Assembly (NCBI RefSeq): GCF_964199755.1
Contig: NC_133898.1
Location: 131,004,224-131,068,223, forward strand
Length of the DNA: 64,000 nucleotides
Direction of reading: 5' to 3'
Source: Larus michahellis
Lineage: Eukaryota > Chordata > Aves > Charadriiformes > Laridae
Shown here: positions 33,251 through 44,310 of the stretch, in pieces
How the letters are laid out: every line of letters starts with the position of its first letter
How positions within the stretch are numbered: position 1 is the stretch's first letter
Made by a program: the position numbers and the translations under genes
The notes under the pieces: model-generated
What the model saw: the letters and a program-made list of their open reading frames with translations, nothing else
Told to the model about the DNA's origin: nothing
Database searches by the model: none

Positions 33251-35084
33251 CAGCTGGGTTCCTGTGCTGCTCCTGCTCATCTCCTTTATCCCATTTACGG
33301 GTGCAACTGGGTGGATAAACCAGCTGGGGTGCAAGCGTGGAGCTCCCACCATCCAGCAGAGCATTGAGCTCTGGAGATCTCCAGCCAAGAGCAGCCAAAC
33401 TCTGCTGGGCTGTGGCCTCCTGGGAGGATGCTTATGTCCGGCAGCCCAGATTTAATGCACCTCATTAAAGACCCACATCTACCTCATCTTCTCTCTCAAG
33501 TTCTTCTTTCTTGCTTTGCTGTGGCTCTTTGTTTAAGCCTGGGAGTTAAAACTAGGGGTTACCACTCCCCAAGAGCCCTCCACCCGTGCTTTTACAGTAG
33601 GAACGGTTAAATCATGTCTGGGGTTTCATGTAAAATAAGAGTGGGGAAAAAAGAAGTCCACAATCCTCATCAGGTCCTTCAGGCGGGTGTTCTCACGGTG
33701 GCCACCCAGCATCACTCACCTACCACACGTTGCTGCTCCAAGTGAGCTGTCCCACTGCCTCTTGTAAGGAATATCTTCAGTCAACACGCCTTACGCTGGA
33801 CTTCTTTTACTTCATTATCTACTCTCTGGTATTGAATAAGAGGTTTTAAATTGACTACGTGATGTAGAAGGTGTTTTCTGTAGCACTTGTGCTTTTAGGG
33901 CAACGTGGGTTGTGCTGAAGGTGCCTCCTGGAAATGAAGGTGCCTCCTGGAAATGAGACCTCCTGGAAATGAGACCTCCTGGAAATGAGACCTCCTGGAA
34001 ATGAGACCTCCTGGTGTCGTTTTCTTGCTCTCAAATCAGGTGAATTGGAGAAGCAGAGCTGGGGGAGATGAAGGTGAGGACATCTTCTGCTGGATGCCCA
34101 GAAAAGATGGGCAGTATTGGACCGAGGGGCTTCACCTGGCTGTTGCGCCCCACCAGAGCTGCCCAACGATAAGGGTCAGAGCTGCACTCGGGTTGACATT
34201 CATGGACCTGCACGTTGACTACACAGCAGGGAGAGTCAAGCACCTCAGAGGCCAAGCGAAGTTAAACCATGTCACAAACCTACGAAAGGTCCTCTAAGCA
34301 GCCAGGATAAACCCCAGAGGAACCTTCATTGCCTCTAAACTCCATGTTTTTCAGCAGGAGTGAAGGCAGAAGGTTGAGAGGGGTTGCAGAAGCAGCAGCA
34401 GCAGCCTGGCTGGCTCGGCCGAGGAAGAGCAGCCAGAGAGCGAAACCTGCAGGTTTGGCAGTATCAGAGAGCCAGGACCCATCTCTGGCTCCTGTGTGGT
34501 CTCACCTCCTCAGCTCTTGCACGGCCCCAAGCTCCCGTTGGCGCTAAGTGGGCCAGGTTGGCCAAGGCTGCATCTTCTCCTCCTGATGTTATCAGAACCC
34601 CACCTTCTCCCTGAGTCCCTGACAATGGGGTGCTCTGCTGGACACTGCTGAGGACACTGCTGCCTGCCCCATCACCTCCTCCCTCCCTGCTGCAACACCC
34701 CCCCCTCTGGGCTGTGCCACCAGGAGGTAATTATGAACCTAACGAGAAACGGCACACAGGTTTCTTCACTCTCATGCACTTATGAATGAGCATAATGGTC
34801 TTTCCTGCTGGCAGGAGGGCAGCAATCCAGCCTCCCTAACACAACCTGAGGTGGCAGATGGAAACAGATGCCTTATTTCCACTGTTTTATTATCCATTTA
34901 TGAAGGTTTCACCCTCACTTCTCTTCGATGATGCTAAAGCTCTCCTGGGTTCGCTCTTCACCACAGATGGTTTTTCCTGAAAGTGCCCAAGCAGGAAAGG
35001 AAGACGTGTGAGCCTGAAAGGCCCTTGTGTCTGTGCTCTTCCTCTTCCCAAATGCCTGCGTTGTCCTCCTTGAAAAAAAGGACA
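33251..35084. other. Unique sequence
   Basis: Contains the 16-bp repeat at 33917. Nothing else recognised; the first CIMIP2C exon was searched for here and not seen. Confidence 0.5.
33917..34015 (+). repeat. 16-bp tandem repeat
   Basis: Four to six units of gagacctcctggaaat, preceded by two slightly longer variants (gaaggtgcctcctggaaat). Confidence 0.9.
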
Positions 35085-35691
35085 AGTTTGGGGGATGGAG
35101 AGCAGCCCTGAGAGAAGGGCTTGGGGGTGCCGGGGGGGAGAAACCGGGCATGAGCCAGCACCGTGCGCTGGCAGCCCAGAACCCCCCCGCAGCCTGGGCT
35201 GCATCCCCAGCAGCGTGGGCAGCAGGGCGAGGGGGGGATTCTGCCCCTCTGCTGCGCTCGGGGGAGACCCCCCTGCAGTGCTGCCTCCAGCGCTGGGGCC
35301 TCGGCACAGGAGAGACACGGAGCTGTTGGAGCGGGGCCAGAGGAGGCCCCGGAGATGCTGGGAGGGCTGGAGCCCCTCTGCTGGGAGGACAGGCTGAGAG
35401 AGCTGGGGGGGTTCAGCCTGGAGAAGAGAAGGCTCCGCGGAGACCTTCCAGCCCCTGCCAGTCCCTCAAGGGGCTCCAGGAAAGCTGGGGAGGGACTCTG
35501 GAGCAGGGAGGGGAGCCGTGGGACGAGGGGGAAGGGTTTTACACTGGAAGAGGGGAGATTGGGATGAGATATTGGGAAGAAATTCTTTGGTGTGAGGGGG
35601 GTGAGCCCCTGGCCCAGGTTGCCCAGAGAAGCTGTGGCTGCCCCATCCCTGGAGGGGTTCAAGGCCAGGTTGGCCGGGGCTGGTGGCAGAC
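35085..35691 (+). mobile_element. CR1 fragment, sense, interrupted by an LTR-like insert
   Basis: Young-subfamily copy from about gtttgggggatggagagcag to ttggccggggctggtggcag. Its last 80 bp resume at 36411. Confidence 0.92.
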
Positions 35692-36406
35692 TGTGTGGTG
35701 GTGTGCTCTCCCCTTTTCCCCCTTCCCCCAGCTCCTGCTCAAGCCATAACCATCAGCAGGAGGTGTGACGAGTTGCACCTGGACTTTGGGGGATGGCTGG
35801 CAACACAGTCAAAACACTGTCTGGAGCAGAGCGCGACATGTTTTGTTCCCGTGCGAATATGACTGTAGGTCAGTTCTCTTACTCCATAAGTAGCCGACAG
35901 CCCGGGAGCCCTTTGAGCTCTCCTGCACCGCTGTGGCTGCACGCTGGGATCTCCCCTTGAGTGGGGACGCTCGCTAAAGGTTCTGCTCCTGGACGCTGAG
36001 AGATTCCTTGCCGCAACAGGTCCTCGGTAAGTGACTAAGAGCATGCTAAACTTTAAATCTCAGCTAAGTGCTTAGCTAAAGGATTGATTGCGCATATATA
36101 ATCCTTTAGACATAAACCGTTGACCAAGTCTGGGGCTGGGATTGGATCCAGCCGCACCCAGACTCCTCTCGGAGAAGGAGTTCAGAAAGCCCAGGGGGTC
36201 CTTTCTGAGCCTCAGGACACACCGGGGGGGGTCCCCCTGAGAGCTTGTCTGCCCCCGGCCTCTCTGCAGTAAATAACCAAGGGTACCTGGCCATCCAACC
36301 TTGTAAAACACAGTCACATTGACTACTAACTTTGTTAAATGACTCTTTTATGTTCATAAATATTTCACTACTTCTCTCTTACAAGTGAAGTTAATCACTC
36401 TGCCCG
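35692..36406. mobile_element. Probable LTR inserted in a CR1
   Basis: About 715 bp separates two parts of one CR1, with possible AGAC duplications at 35688-35691 and 36407-36410. The start TGTGTGGTGGTG, a pyrimidine-rich U3-like beginning, a CCATAAGTAGCCGACAGCCC segment and GCTGTGGCTGCACGCTGGGA recall avian ERVL-type LTRs. No coding sequence. The 3' end does not show the usual CA, so the boundary is uncertain. Confidence 0.6.
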
Positions 36407-36410
36407 AGAC

Positions 36411-36492
36411 AACCTGGGCTGGTGGGAGGTGTCCCTGCCCAGGGCAGGGGGTGGCACTGGGTGGGCTTTGAAGGTCCTGCTAACCCTATGGA
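36411..36492 (+). mobile_element. CR1 3' end, sense, continuation after the LTR
   Basis: aacctgggctggtgggaggt to aggtcctgctaaccctatgg; it rejoins the copy broken at 35691. Confidence 0.9.
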
Positions 36493-36865
36493 TAATAGCC
36501 CACTCATATCTTGCACTTGACCCCAGGAGACGCAGAGAACAGGGCAGGATCCCCGCACTGGCCGGCCCTTGGTGGTCCCAGGTGGTGGGGGGTGAGCTCA
36601 GGTCTTCCCGGGCACCCCTCGTTTCCTCTCCCCCGTGATATGCCTTGGGGGGGTGGGGAGATGGGGCACACGCTTTTGCCCCAGAGGCTCCAGCTTGCAG
36701 ATGCTGAGAGCACCCAGCCATGCTGGGGGGGGGGCGGGGGGAGCCCTGCCTCAGTTTCCCCACTCACTCACAGCCCCGTGCAATGGGAGGGGGAATTCCT
36801 CTTCAGCCCCCCCTCGACTATCTGCATTCCCCGGGGAAGGAGAAGGGAGAGGAGAAATGGGAGGA

Positions 36866-36895
36866 ATGGGAGGGGAGGGGAGGGGAGGGGAGGGC
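36866..36895 (+). promoter_or_regulatory. G-quadruplex-prone GGGGA tract upstream of OTOF
   Basis: Five or six consecutive runs of three to four guanines are separated by single adenines (GGAGGGGAGGGGAGGGGAGG), about 270 bp upstream of the OTOF ATG. This fits the standard G-quadruplex pattern of four G-runs with short loops. A promoter function is inferred from position only. Confidence 0.55.
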
Positions 36896-37600
36896 CGGCC
36901 ACGCCGCTGCTGAATAATTCACCACTTGGCGGGGTGGGGGGGGCGCAGCGCTCCGCGCACCGCACCGCGCTTCGGAGCGCAGCTGGGAGCGCGGCACCGC
37001 GCCCGGCACCGCACCGCCCCGCACCGCGCATCGCCCCGCACCGCTCCGCGCACCGCATCCCCCCGCCTCCGGCCGGCACCGCGCACCCCCCCCTCCCCGC
37101 GCATCCCCCCGCCTCCGGCCGGCACCGCGCACCCCCCCGCGCCCCGCTCCGCGCCCCGCCGCGCACCATGGCCCTGCTGCTGCAGCTCCGCACCGCCTCC
37201 GGCCTCCGCGGCAGAGCCGACCGCATCGCCAAAGCGGCTTTCCGAGGTAGCGGGGACGGGGGCGGCGCGGGGGAGGGGGGGACGGGACGGAACGGAGGGG
37301 GGGATCCCGCCACCGGCTCTGCCCCGCCGCCCCCCTGCCTCAGTTTCCCCGCCGAGCTTGGGTTGGGAAGGGGGGAGGCGAGCCTGCCCTCCCCGTCTGG
37401 GGCATGAGCCCCCCCCGCTAGAGCTGCTCTGCTGGGGACCCCCCTGCCTACCTGGGACCCGGCAGCCCCCCAATACCCTCCCACGGGCAGCCCTTCGGGA
37501 GGGGGGGGCTCATCCAGGTGAGGTCCCAGGGTGACAACCTCCCCCCCGCCCCGGCAGAGGGACTCCCCAGCTTTGGGGAGCTGGGCTCCCGCTGTAGCGT
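36895..37600 (+). promoter_or_regulatory. OTOF: CpG-island promoter and 5' UTR region of OTOF
   Basis: This stretch is extremely GC-rich and dense in CpG, unlike its flanks, and it brackets the OTOF start codon at 37168. No convincing TATA box precedes the start, so dispersed CpG-island initiation is likely. The 5' leader holds a tandem duplication of roughly 44 bp (about 37066-37100 and 37110-37140) built around CCTCCGGCCGGCACCGCGCA. The transcription start cannot be placed by eye. The region could also serve the divergent CIMIP2C gene, whose first exon was not found. Confidence 0.7.
37168..37246 (+). CDS. OTOF: Otoferlin (OTOF) coding exon 1
   Basis: This is the first coding exon of otoferlin, the multi-C2-domain ferlin that works as a calcium sensor and vesicle-priming factor for exocytosis at inner hair cell ribbon synapses. 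The ATG at 37168 sits in a strong context (gcgcaccATGg). The reading begins MALLLQLRTASGLRGRADRI and ends KAAFRG, which closely follows the N-terminus of mammalian otoferlin as I recall it ([20 protein letters not shown]). The exon stops after 79 nt at GAG|GTAGCG, a phase-1 donor, and the glycine codon is completed by exon 2. It encodes the first beta-strand region of the C2A domain. The surrounding sequence is very GC-rich, as expected for a promoter-proximal exon. Intron 1 runs 37247-43995. Identification is strong because exons 2 and 3 follow in order with matching phases. Confidence 0.93.
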
Positions 37601-38737
37601 CTAGGGCTTGGTCGCGACGCTGTGCCGCCAAGGAAGTGTCACTGGAAGGGCCAGGAGGGGAACTTGCCTTGTGCCGGGACCCGGCGGCTGCCCGCATTTC
37701 TCCTAAGGATGCTGCAGGGTTGGGTTTTCTGCTCGGATCCGCCCCAGCTCCAAAGCTTTCCAAGGGAAGCTGCAAAAAGGAGCAGAAAACTCTCCAGGGG
37801 TGCACAACCATGGCTGCTCCCAACCCTTTTCCGAGCCCCCCTCCCCAAGGGCTTGGGGAGGGCTCGGCGTGGGGTCCCTGCGTGGGGCTGGACCCGCCGT
37901 CCCGCGGGTGGGAGCCCAGCGGTGGCAGAGGCGGGTGTGGGATGGTTTGACAGGGATAGAAATCCTTTCTCTGTGCGAATGCGCCGCGGGAAGAGCAAGG
38001 GAGAAGGTATTTCCATCACCTCCCAGCCAGCGCTGCCCAAAGTGGCCTTCCCTGCACGGCCTTAATGACCACAGTGTCGTTAAAAAAGCCTAATTACCCC
38101 CTTATTTCCCTGTCCTCGCCTCCCAGCGTCAATGCAGGCTAAATAATGTCTCCGGGAACAGGTCGTACCCCCGGCCGGCTTGAAGCCTGCGGCGGTCCCG
38201 ACCCTAAACCACCCCCAGGGACACCCCACCACCTCCCCTGGCAGTGGGGAGGGGGCATCTGCAGGAGGACCAAAGGCCACCACGGGTTTTCCTGGTGAGC
38301 CCCAGCAGGACCCCCGTTTCCCATCCTCAGCGTGCCTGGCCCCGAGCCCGGCGCACAGCCCCTGTGGCACAGGCAGGATCCGTCCCTGCCTCAAGATCGT
38401 GGTGTAAGAGCCACCGTGAGACCCCGCGGTCTGAGCCCCGGGGCGGTGGGAATGGCACGCGCCGTGAGGTGCTGCTGCCTGGTCCCTGTCGCGCCGCCGA
38501 GGCTGGCGGCTGCGCTCAGAAGCACCTTGAGATGCAGCGCAGCACCCGCCGCGCTCCCACCCTCTCCCACTCCTGCCACGGCCCTCGTCCCTTTGTGGGA
38601 CACCAGGACGTTTCTCCAAGGCTCCCCATATTCCCACTGCCATCATCTTCCCAGGCATGAGCTGGCTCCTACGCCGTGTGGGATTGCCATCACTGTCACG
38701 CCGTCCAGGGAGGGCAACACTAACCTTCACAGCCATT

Positions 38738-38838
38738 TCATAGAATCACGGAATGGTTTGGGTGGGAAGGGACCTTAAAGGCCACCCAGTGCCACCCCCT
38801 GCCCTGGGCAGGGACACCTCCCACCAGCCCAGGTTGCT
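38738..38838 (-). mobile_element. CR1 3' end, antisense, in OTOF intron 1
   Basis: Tail atttcatagaatcacggaat and about 100 bp of 3' UTR, ending abruptly at caggttgctca. Confidence 0.93.
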
Positions 38839-39066
38839 CATTTCCTTCCCCGGTGCTGAGCCATGAGGAGCTGGGCTCCTCATGGACATTTCTTTCCCAA
38901 GGGAAAAGTTTGGTGTCGTCTTCGAGGACAGCTGGGTCAGGATTCCGAAATTTTTTTTCCTGGTAGTTTGCTGCAGTGGATTTCTGCGCAAAGAGGGGGT
39001 TTAGTTTCACACTGGGAATACAGCAGGTATCGCCCATAGCTGCCTCTTCCCCTGCTTGTCCTGCGC

Positions 39067-39318
39067 AGCCGTGGAGCTTTTACACTGAGAGAGGGGACAT
39101 TTAGGTGAGATATTGGGAAGAAATTCTTTGGTGTGAGGGGGGTGAGCCCCTGGCCCAGGTTGCCCAGAGAAGCTGTGGCTGCCCCATCCCTGGAGGGGTT
39201 CAAGGCCAGGTTGGCCGGGGCTTGGAGCAACCTGGGCTGGTGGGAGGTGTCCCTGCCCAGGGCAGGGGGTGCCACTGGGTGGCCTTTAAGGTCCCTTCCC
39301 ACCCAAAGGGTTCTATGA
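39067..39318 (+). mobile_element. CR1 3' fragment, sense, in OTOF intron 1
   Basis: Runs from gtggagcttttacactgaga to ccacccaaagggttctatga. One of the few long sense-oriented CR1s in the OTOF introns. Confidence 0.93.
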
Positions 39319-40431
39319 ACATCCCGGCATGGATGGTTGGGTTTTGGTGCCATAGTCTCCAGAGGGAAGAGTCTCCTGCCTTTCTCCAGTGCTTCTAAAT
39401 GGAACTTTAGACCCCTGCGGCATGGAGCGTGCTGACTTTCACCAGCCAGGAACCCCTCAGTGCTCCTCACAGCTACTGGCAGGTTGAGGGTTGTGCTGAT
39501 ACTCCTCGGTGCCCTGGTTGTCCTGGAGTTACTGAGAGTTGCAGAGGCGGATGCTCTTTGCCAGACAACCTGCCATCCATCCTCCTCCTCCCTCTCCTCA
39601 CCCGCCGGCAGCACAGCCTGGGGGTTCGGGCAGAGCTCCCCAAGTGGGTGTCTGCTCATTCAGCCAAAATCATCTATTATTGCGCAAAAAGGAGTTAAAG
39701 AAAGAGTTTGACTCCGGTGCGACAGGCCGCCACGTGCATTCCCGCAGGTGAGCAGTGCTCTGAAACGCTGCTCGACTTCAGCTTGGGTGGGAGATGAATA
39801 AATCACAACCGTGATAAAAGCGTTCCTGAGACTGACAGCAGTGTGGGATGGCTATGGAAGAATGCTGCTCCTCTCCTCCCAGGGATCCCCACACTCCCGA
39901 CAGCCCCCGTGAGCCGTAGCTGCGCTATTTGGATTTTGCAGATAGGAGAAACTGAGGCACGGACTGGAGTTCCCGGTTCCGGACCCATGGGGGCAGCCAG
40001 GGAGAGGTGCCAGGTTATCCGTCTCCTGGTCTGGAAGCGGTGGGCTCTGCAGGGTGGCCAACGTCCACTCCCACCCCTGAGCATCAGGGACTCCGATGGT
40101 TTCCCGTCATGGTCTCCCACCATGGCGCTGGATTTGACTCACCAAACTCCCAGGGGATGCTCGTGCCCGGGGAGGTTGTCGGAGGGTTTAACCAACACCA
40201 TCCCTTGTCTTTATGAGCCTCCCAGTTGTTCACAGGGGATTTGGGGCTGGTTTTGAAGTTCAGTGCCCCGTAAGGCACCCGTCATTCCCCGGCAGCCGCC
40301 CCACGCATGCTCCAGGCTGGCCAAAAAGGGCTCCAAAGCCCCAGATCTGTTGCCGTTGCGGTTCTCCGCTTCTCCACCTCTTTGCTCTGCAGTGAAACTC
40401 AACTAGGGGTGAATTTAGGATTTTCTGCAAA

Positions 40432-40532
40432 TAGAATCATAGATTTGCCTAGGTTGGAAGGGACCTTTCAGATCACCAAGTCCAACCATTGACCCAGCAC
40501 TGCCAAAAGCCATCGCTGACCCATATCACTAA
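40432..40532 (-). mobile_element. CR1 3' end, antisense, in OTOF intron 1
   Basis: tagaatcatagatttgccta then TTTCAGATCACCAAGTCCAA; truncated after about 100 bp. Confidence 0.88.
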
Positions 40533-41183
40533 GCTAAATGCTTGCTCTTCAGGCCGGCTGCAGGGGAAGAGCAGAAAAATGGTGAATTTTCTTCAGGCTG
40601 CCCGTTTTGGGGGTGCCTCGTGGCTTGCCTGTAGCAGAGTTTTCACTCTTAGACCAGCCTAATTGCGTTTGTGAAGGAGAGGACTTGCGCCCCGGTGCAA
40701 TTAGAGAGCTTGTCGGCTAATTGATCACAGATGGAGTTATAAAGAGCTTCTTGGCGAGGCTTCCTCTCTGGATTAGCGTGTGTAAACGAGGGAGATCATT
40801 CACGGATCCCCCCTGGAGCACCACCGGCCACTGGTGGATGATGATACCGCTGTAATGAAACATGGCTGTGGTTCTTGCTGGGTTGGGAGAGGACGGAGCA
40901 GTGAGGGTCCCACCGCGTTGGTTTGTCTTAAGCTGTGCTCTTAGGAGAAATATTTCAGGCGGCAGATTGTCCCCCTTGGAATGTCTTCTCCCAGATGCTG
41001 CTTCCAACCTGTGTTGGCTTACAGCTGATTCACCCCCGGCCCGTGCACGTCTCCTTGTTGGTTTGGTCCCGTATCTACGTGAGGGTGCTCTGCAGCCTCC
41101 CCTCGAGCCCATACCAAAGCTGAGCTGCTGATGTGTCTCTGGCACCCGGTGCCTGTCCCATCGCCTAGGAGGCTGTGGGGTCC

Positions 41184-41640
41184 TAGAATCATCAAATCAC
41201 ACAATGGTTTGGGTGGGAAAGGACCTTAAAGCCCACCCAGTGGCACCCCCTGCCCTGGGCAGGGACACTTCCCACCAGCCCAGGTTGCTCCAAGCCCCGG
41301 CCAACCTGGCCTTGAACCCCTCCAGGGATGGGGCAGCCACAGCTTCTCTGGGCAACCTGGGCCAGGGGCTCACCCCCCTCACACCAAAGAATTTCTTCCC
41401 AATAGCTCATCCCAATCTCCCCTCTTCCAGTGTAAAACCCTTCCCCCTCGTCCCATGGCTCCCCTCCCTGCTCCAGAGTCCCTCCCCAGCTTTCCTGGAG
41501 CCCCTTGAGGGACTGGCAGGGGCTGGAAGGTCTCCGCGGAGCCTTCTCTTCTCCAGGCTGAACCCCCCCAGCTCTCTCAGCCTGTCCTCCCAGCAGAGGG
41601 GCTCCAGCCCTTGGAGCATCTTCATGGCCCTACTCTTGAT
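41184..41640 (-). mobile_element. CR1 fragment, antisense, young subfamily, intron 1
   Basis: tagaatcatcaaatcacaca through the 3' UTR and late ORF2 to gctccagcccttggagcatc. Confidence 0.94.
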
Positions 41641-43074
41641 GGCTCCATCCCAGCAGAGGAGTGGACCCATTCCCGTTCCATGTCCCCTGTGTTGGGTGAG
41701 GAGGGGCTGGGCTGCATCCCACTCCAGCTCCCATCCCACCCCACGGAGAGCAAGGACGGAACCGGGGGCAGCCGGTGAGGTTCATGCTTCTCCTCCACCC
41801 TCACCCCAAGTTGTCTGGCGTGAGATAGATACAGCGCTGTGCCTACATCCCCGAGAAACTCGTGCGTCCGTGGATGAAGTGTTTCATGGCAGGGAACTGG
41901 GAGGGCGGGTTGGGACACAGGATGCACCTCCTGCATTTGCGTTACCCACGCCGGATGCAGAAAGCCTGGCAAAATGGTTTTTTTGGCTCTCCTTGTGTGA
42001 TAGTTAAAGCAGAAAGGAATGAGTTCTGGGGATGGGGATCAGGATATCTCAGCCTTTGGGAAAATAAAGTCAGTGTTGACCCCGCAGCAGTAAGGGGTCC
42101 CCCGCCACCCCTGTTCCCCGACGACAGGTTGTCTGCGCAATGCTGGGCCCAAACCAGACTCACGCACTGAGGAGTTTTTAATTACCCAGGAGACAGTTTT
42201 CCTTTCTGGGAGGGAAAGCCTCGGTGTGATTCAGTGATTAAACATTAGCATTTTTATAAGTTTTCCTCCTGCAGTGTTATGAAGTGGGTATTAACTAGAA
42301 ATACTGATTCGGGGGGGTGGTGGGGGGGGTGAGGTTATCCTACCGAGAGCAGCTGAAAGCGCGGGGCAACCTTGGAGCCGGCGCTCCTTGGGAAAACCTG
42401 ATTATTTCAATAACTAATGCACGTGCTGGGTGCTCTCCCTGGGATTCCCCTCCCCGGCAGCTCCTCCTCTCGTCCCGCCGACCGGGGGTTTTGAGGCTTC
42501 CTTGCCTGCTCAGGCATCGCATCCCGAGCTCCTCGTCCTCCCCGAGTGCCTGCCCCGGGGCAGTGCCGACGGAGGGATGCTGCCATCGGGGTGGGAACGG
42601 AGGGCTGCATCCCTACAGTTGGGCTCAAACATCCAGATCGTCTGCTCTGTGCAGGAGCTGGGGTGGTTTTTTGGGGAGAAGCTGGTACAAGACCTCATCC
42701 CTGGGCTTAGAGCACGCTTGTGGGGGGTGTAGAGCTGTAGCCCAATGCCCCAAAGCTTGAGGAGCCCCTCTACAACCAATGTAAAAGCCACTGCAGATGC
42801 CGCCGCCATCCCCATCCCCATGCTCTGTTTCATCTGCTCTGCAATACGGGACAAGGCGTGAACACGCCAATTAAGCGCACTCAAGAAGAACCTTCTTAAT
42901 TAGCTCTTAAAGCTGGTTAATGTGGTGTTTAGTGCCGTTGTGGGGGAGCTGAAGCTGGATTCACCCGCTTGCCTGGGCTGTGTCCCCTCTGCACCCCCTT
43001 CGCAGACACACACGTGCCCGTGATGCTCTCACACCTTCGCAGACGCCTGTTCCCCATCCCAGGCAATGCCCACA

Positions 43075-43142
43075 GACTGGGGTTGGACTAGATGATCCGA
43101 AAGATCCCTTCCAACCCAGGCAATTCTATGATTCTATGACTA
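43075..43142 (+). mobile_element. CR1 3' tail, sense, very short
   Basis: GGGTTGGACTAGATGATCCG, then ccttccaacccaggcaattc and tatgattctatgac. Confidence 0.9.
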
Positions 43143-43248
43143 TGCTCCATCCAGGTCACCCCTCCAGACCTCAGCCCTGGGGTCTCACTGCTGCCAGTGC
43201 TGGGCAGCCCCTACCTGTGTATCCTACCCCAGCTGCCCCCCGCATCAT

Positions 43249-43950
43249 GGAATCACAGAATGGTTTGGGTGGGAAGGGACCTTAAAGGCCACCCAGTGGC
43301 ACCCCCTGCCCTGGGCAGGGACACCTCCCACCAGCCCAGGTTGCTCCAAGCCCCGGCCAACCTGGCCTTGAACCCCTCCAGGGATGGGGCAGCCACAGCT
43401 TCTCTGGGCAACCTGGGCCAGGGGCTCACCCCCCTCACACCAAAGAATTTCTTCCCAATATCTCATCCCAATCTCCCCTCTTCCAGTGTAAAACCCTTCC
43501 CCCTCGTCCCACGGCTCCCCTCCCTGCTCCAGAGTCCCTCCCCAGCTTTCCTGGAGCCCCTTGAGGGACTGGCAGGGGCTGGACGGTCTCCGCGGAGCCT
43601 TCTCTTCTCCAGGCTGAACCCCCCCAGCTCTCTCAGCCTGTCCTCCCAGCAGAGGGGCTCCAGCCCTCCCAGCATCTCCGGGGCCTCCTCTGGCCCCGCT
43701 CCAACAGCTCCGTGTCTCTCCTGTGCCGAGGCCCCAGCGCTGGAGGCAGCACTGCAGGGGGGTCTCCCCCGAGCGCAGCAGAGGGGCAGAATCCCCCCCT
43801 CGCCCTGCTGCCCACGCTGCTGGGGATGCAGCCCAGGCTGCGGGGGGGTTCTGGGCTGCCAGCGCACGGTGCCGGCTCATGGCCAGCTTTCCCCCCCCAG
43901 CACCCGCAAGCCCATACGTAGGACCCTGCACTTGACCTTGTTGGACTTCG
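43249..43950 (-). mobile_element. CR1 fragment, antisense, ending beside OTOF exon 2
   Basis: About 700 bp from tcatggaatcacagaatggt through late ORF2 to gcacttgaccttgttggact. It ends about 45 bp before exon 2, leaving only the polypyrimidine tract and a short spacer outside the repeat. Confidence 0.93.
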
Positions 43951-43995
43951 CGACGTCTCACTGCAACCAACCTGTTTTTCCTCTCCCCTCTCCAG

Positions 43996-44054
43996 GGCTC
44001 TCCTTCTACACCCGAGTGCTTGAGAACTGCGAGGACGAGGCCAGGTTTGACGAG
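43996..44054 (+). CDS. OTOF: Otoferlin (OTOF) coding exon 2
   Basis: A 59-nt exon follows the pyrimidine-rich acceptor ctctcccctctccag. It completes the split glycine codon and reads LSFYTRVLENCEDEARFDE before the donor GAG|GTAAGA, leaving phase 0. The peptide SFYxRVLENCEDxAxFDE is the conserved continuation of the otoferlin C2A domain. The acidic pair in ENCED and the DE at the exon end lie in the first C2A loop region; published work on mammalian otoferlin reports that C2A lacks the full set of calcium ligands. An antisense CR1 ends only about 45 bp upstream, so the branch point must lie in that gap or inside CR1-derived sequence. Intron 2 runs 44055-57994 (about 13.9 kb). Confidence 0.94.
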
Positions 44055-44276
44055 GTAAGAGAAGACGTGTTTTCCTCCTGGTTTGCTTTGCTGTGGCTCC
44101 CTCTCCAGATGCGCGCACCCGTTCCCCGATTGAAGGGTGTCGGCGTCTTCCGTGTCTGCTCCAGGGTTTCTCCTGGCAGGTACCAAATGGGTCTCTCCTC
44201 CGTGGTCTGGCCGGGCCTGAGGACATGGGGGTCCTGTCATGTGGGAACAGCCCTACAGCATTTCCCCTTGGGGTGA

Positions 44277-44310
44277 TTAATTAAAAAAAAAAAAATAATA
44301 AAAAAATCTA
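44277..44310 (+). repeat. A/T-rich tract with intronic AATAAA
   Basis: A run of A and T about 225 bp after OTOF exon 2, containing AATAAA at 44297-44302. It could act as a cryptic intronic polyadenylation signal, but nothing supports use. Confidence 0.6.

Noticed and set aside
22678-44240. Repeated 60-330 codon frames sharing RGSRKAGEGLWSREGSRGTR or PSRDGAATASLGNLGQ peptides
   Set aside because: These are the two strands of CR1 3' regions, not a protein family.
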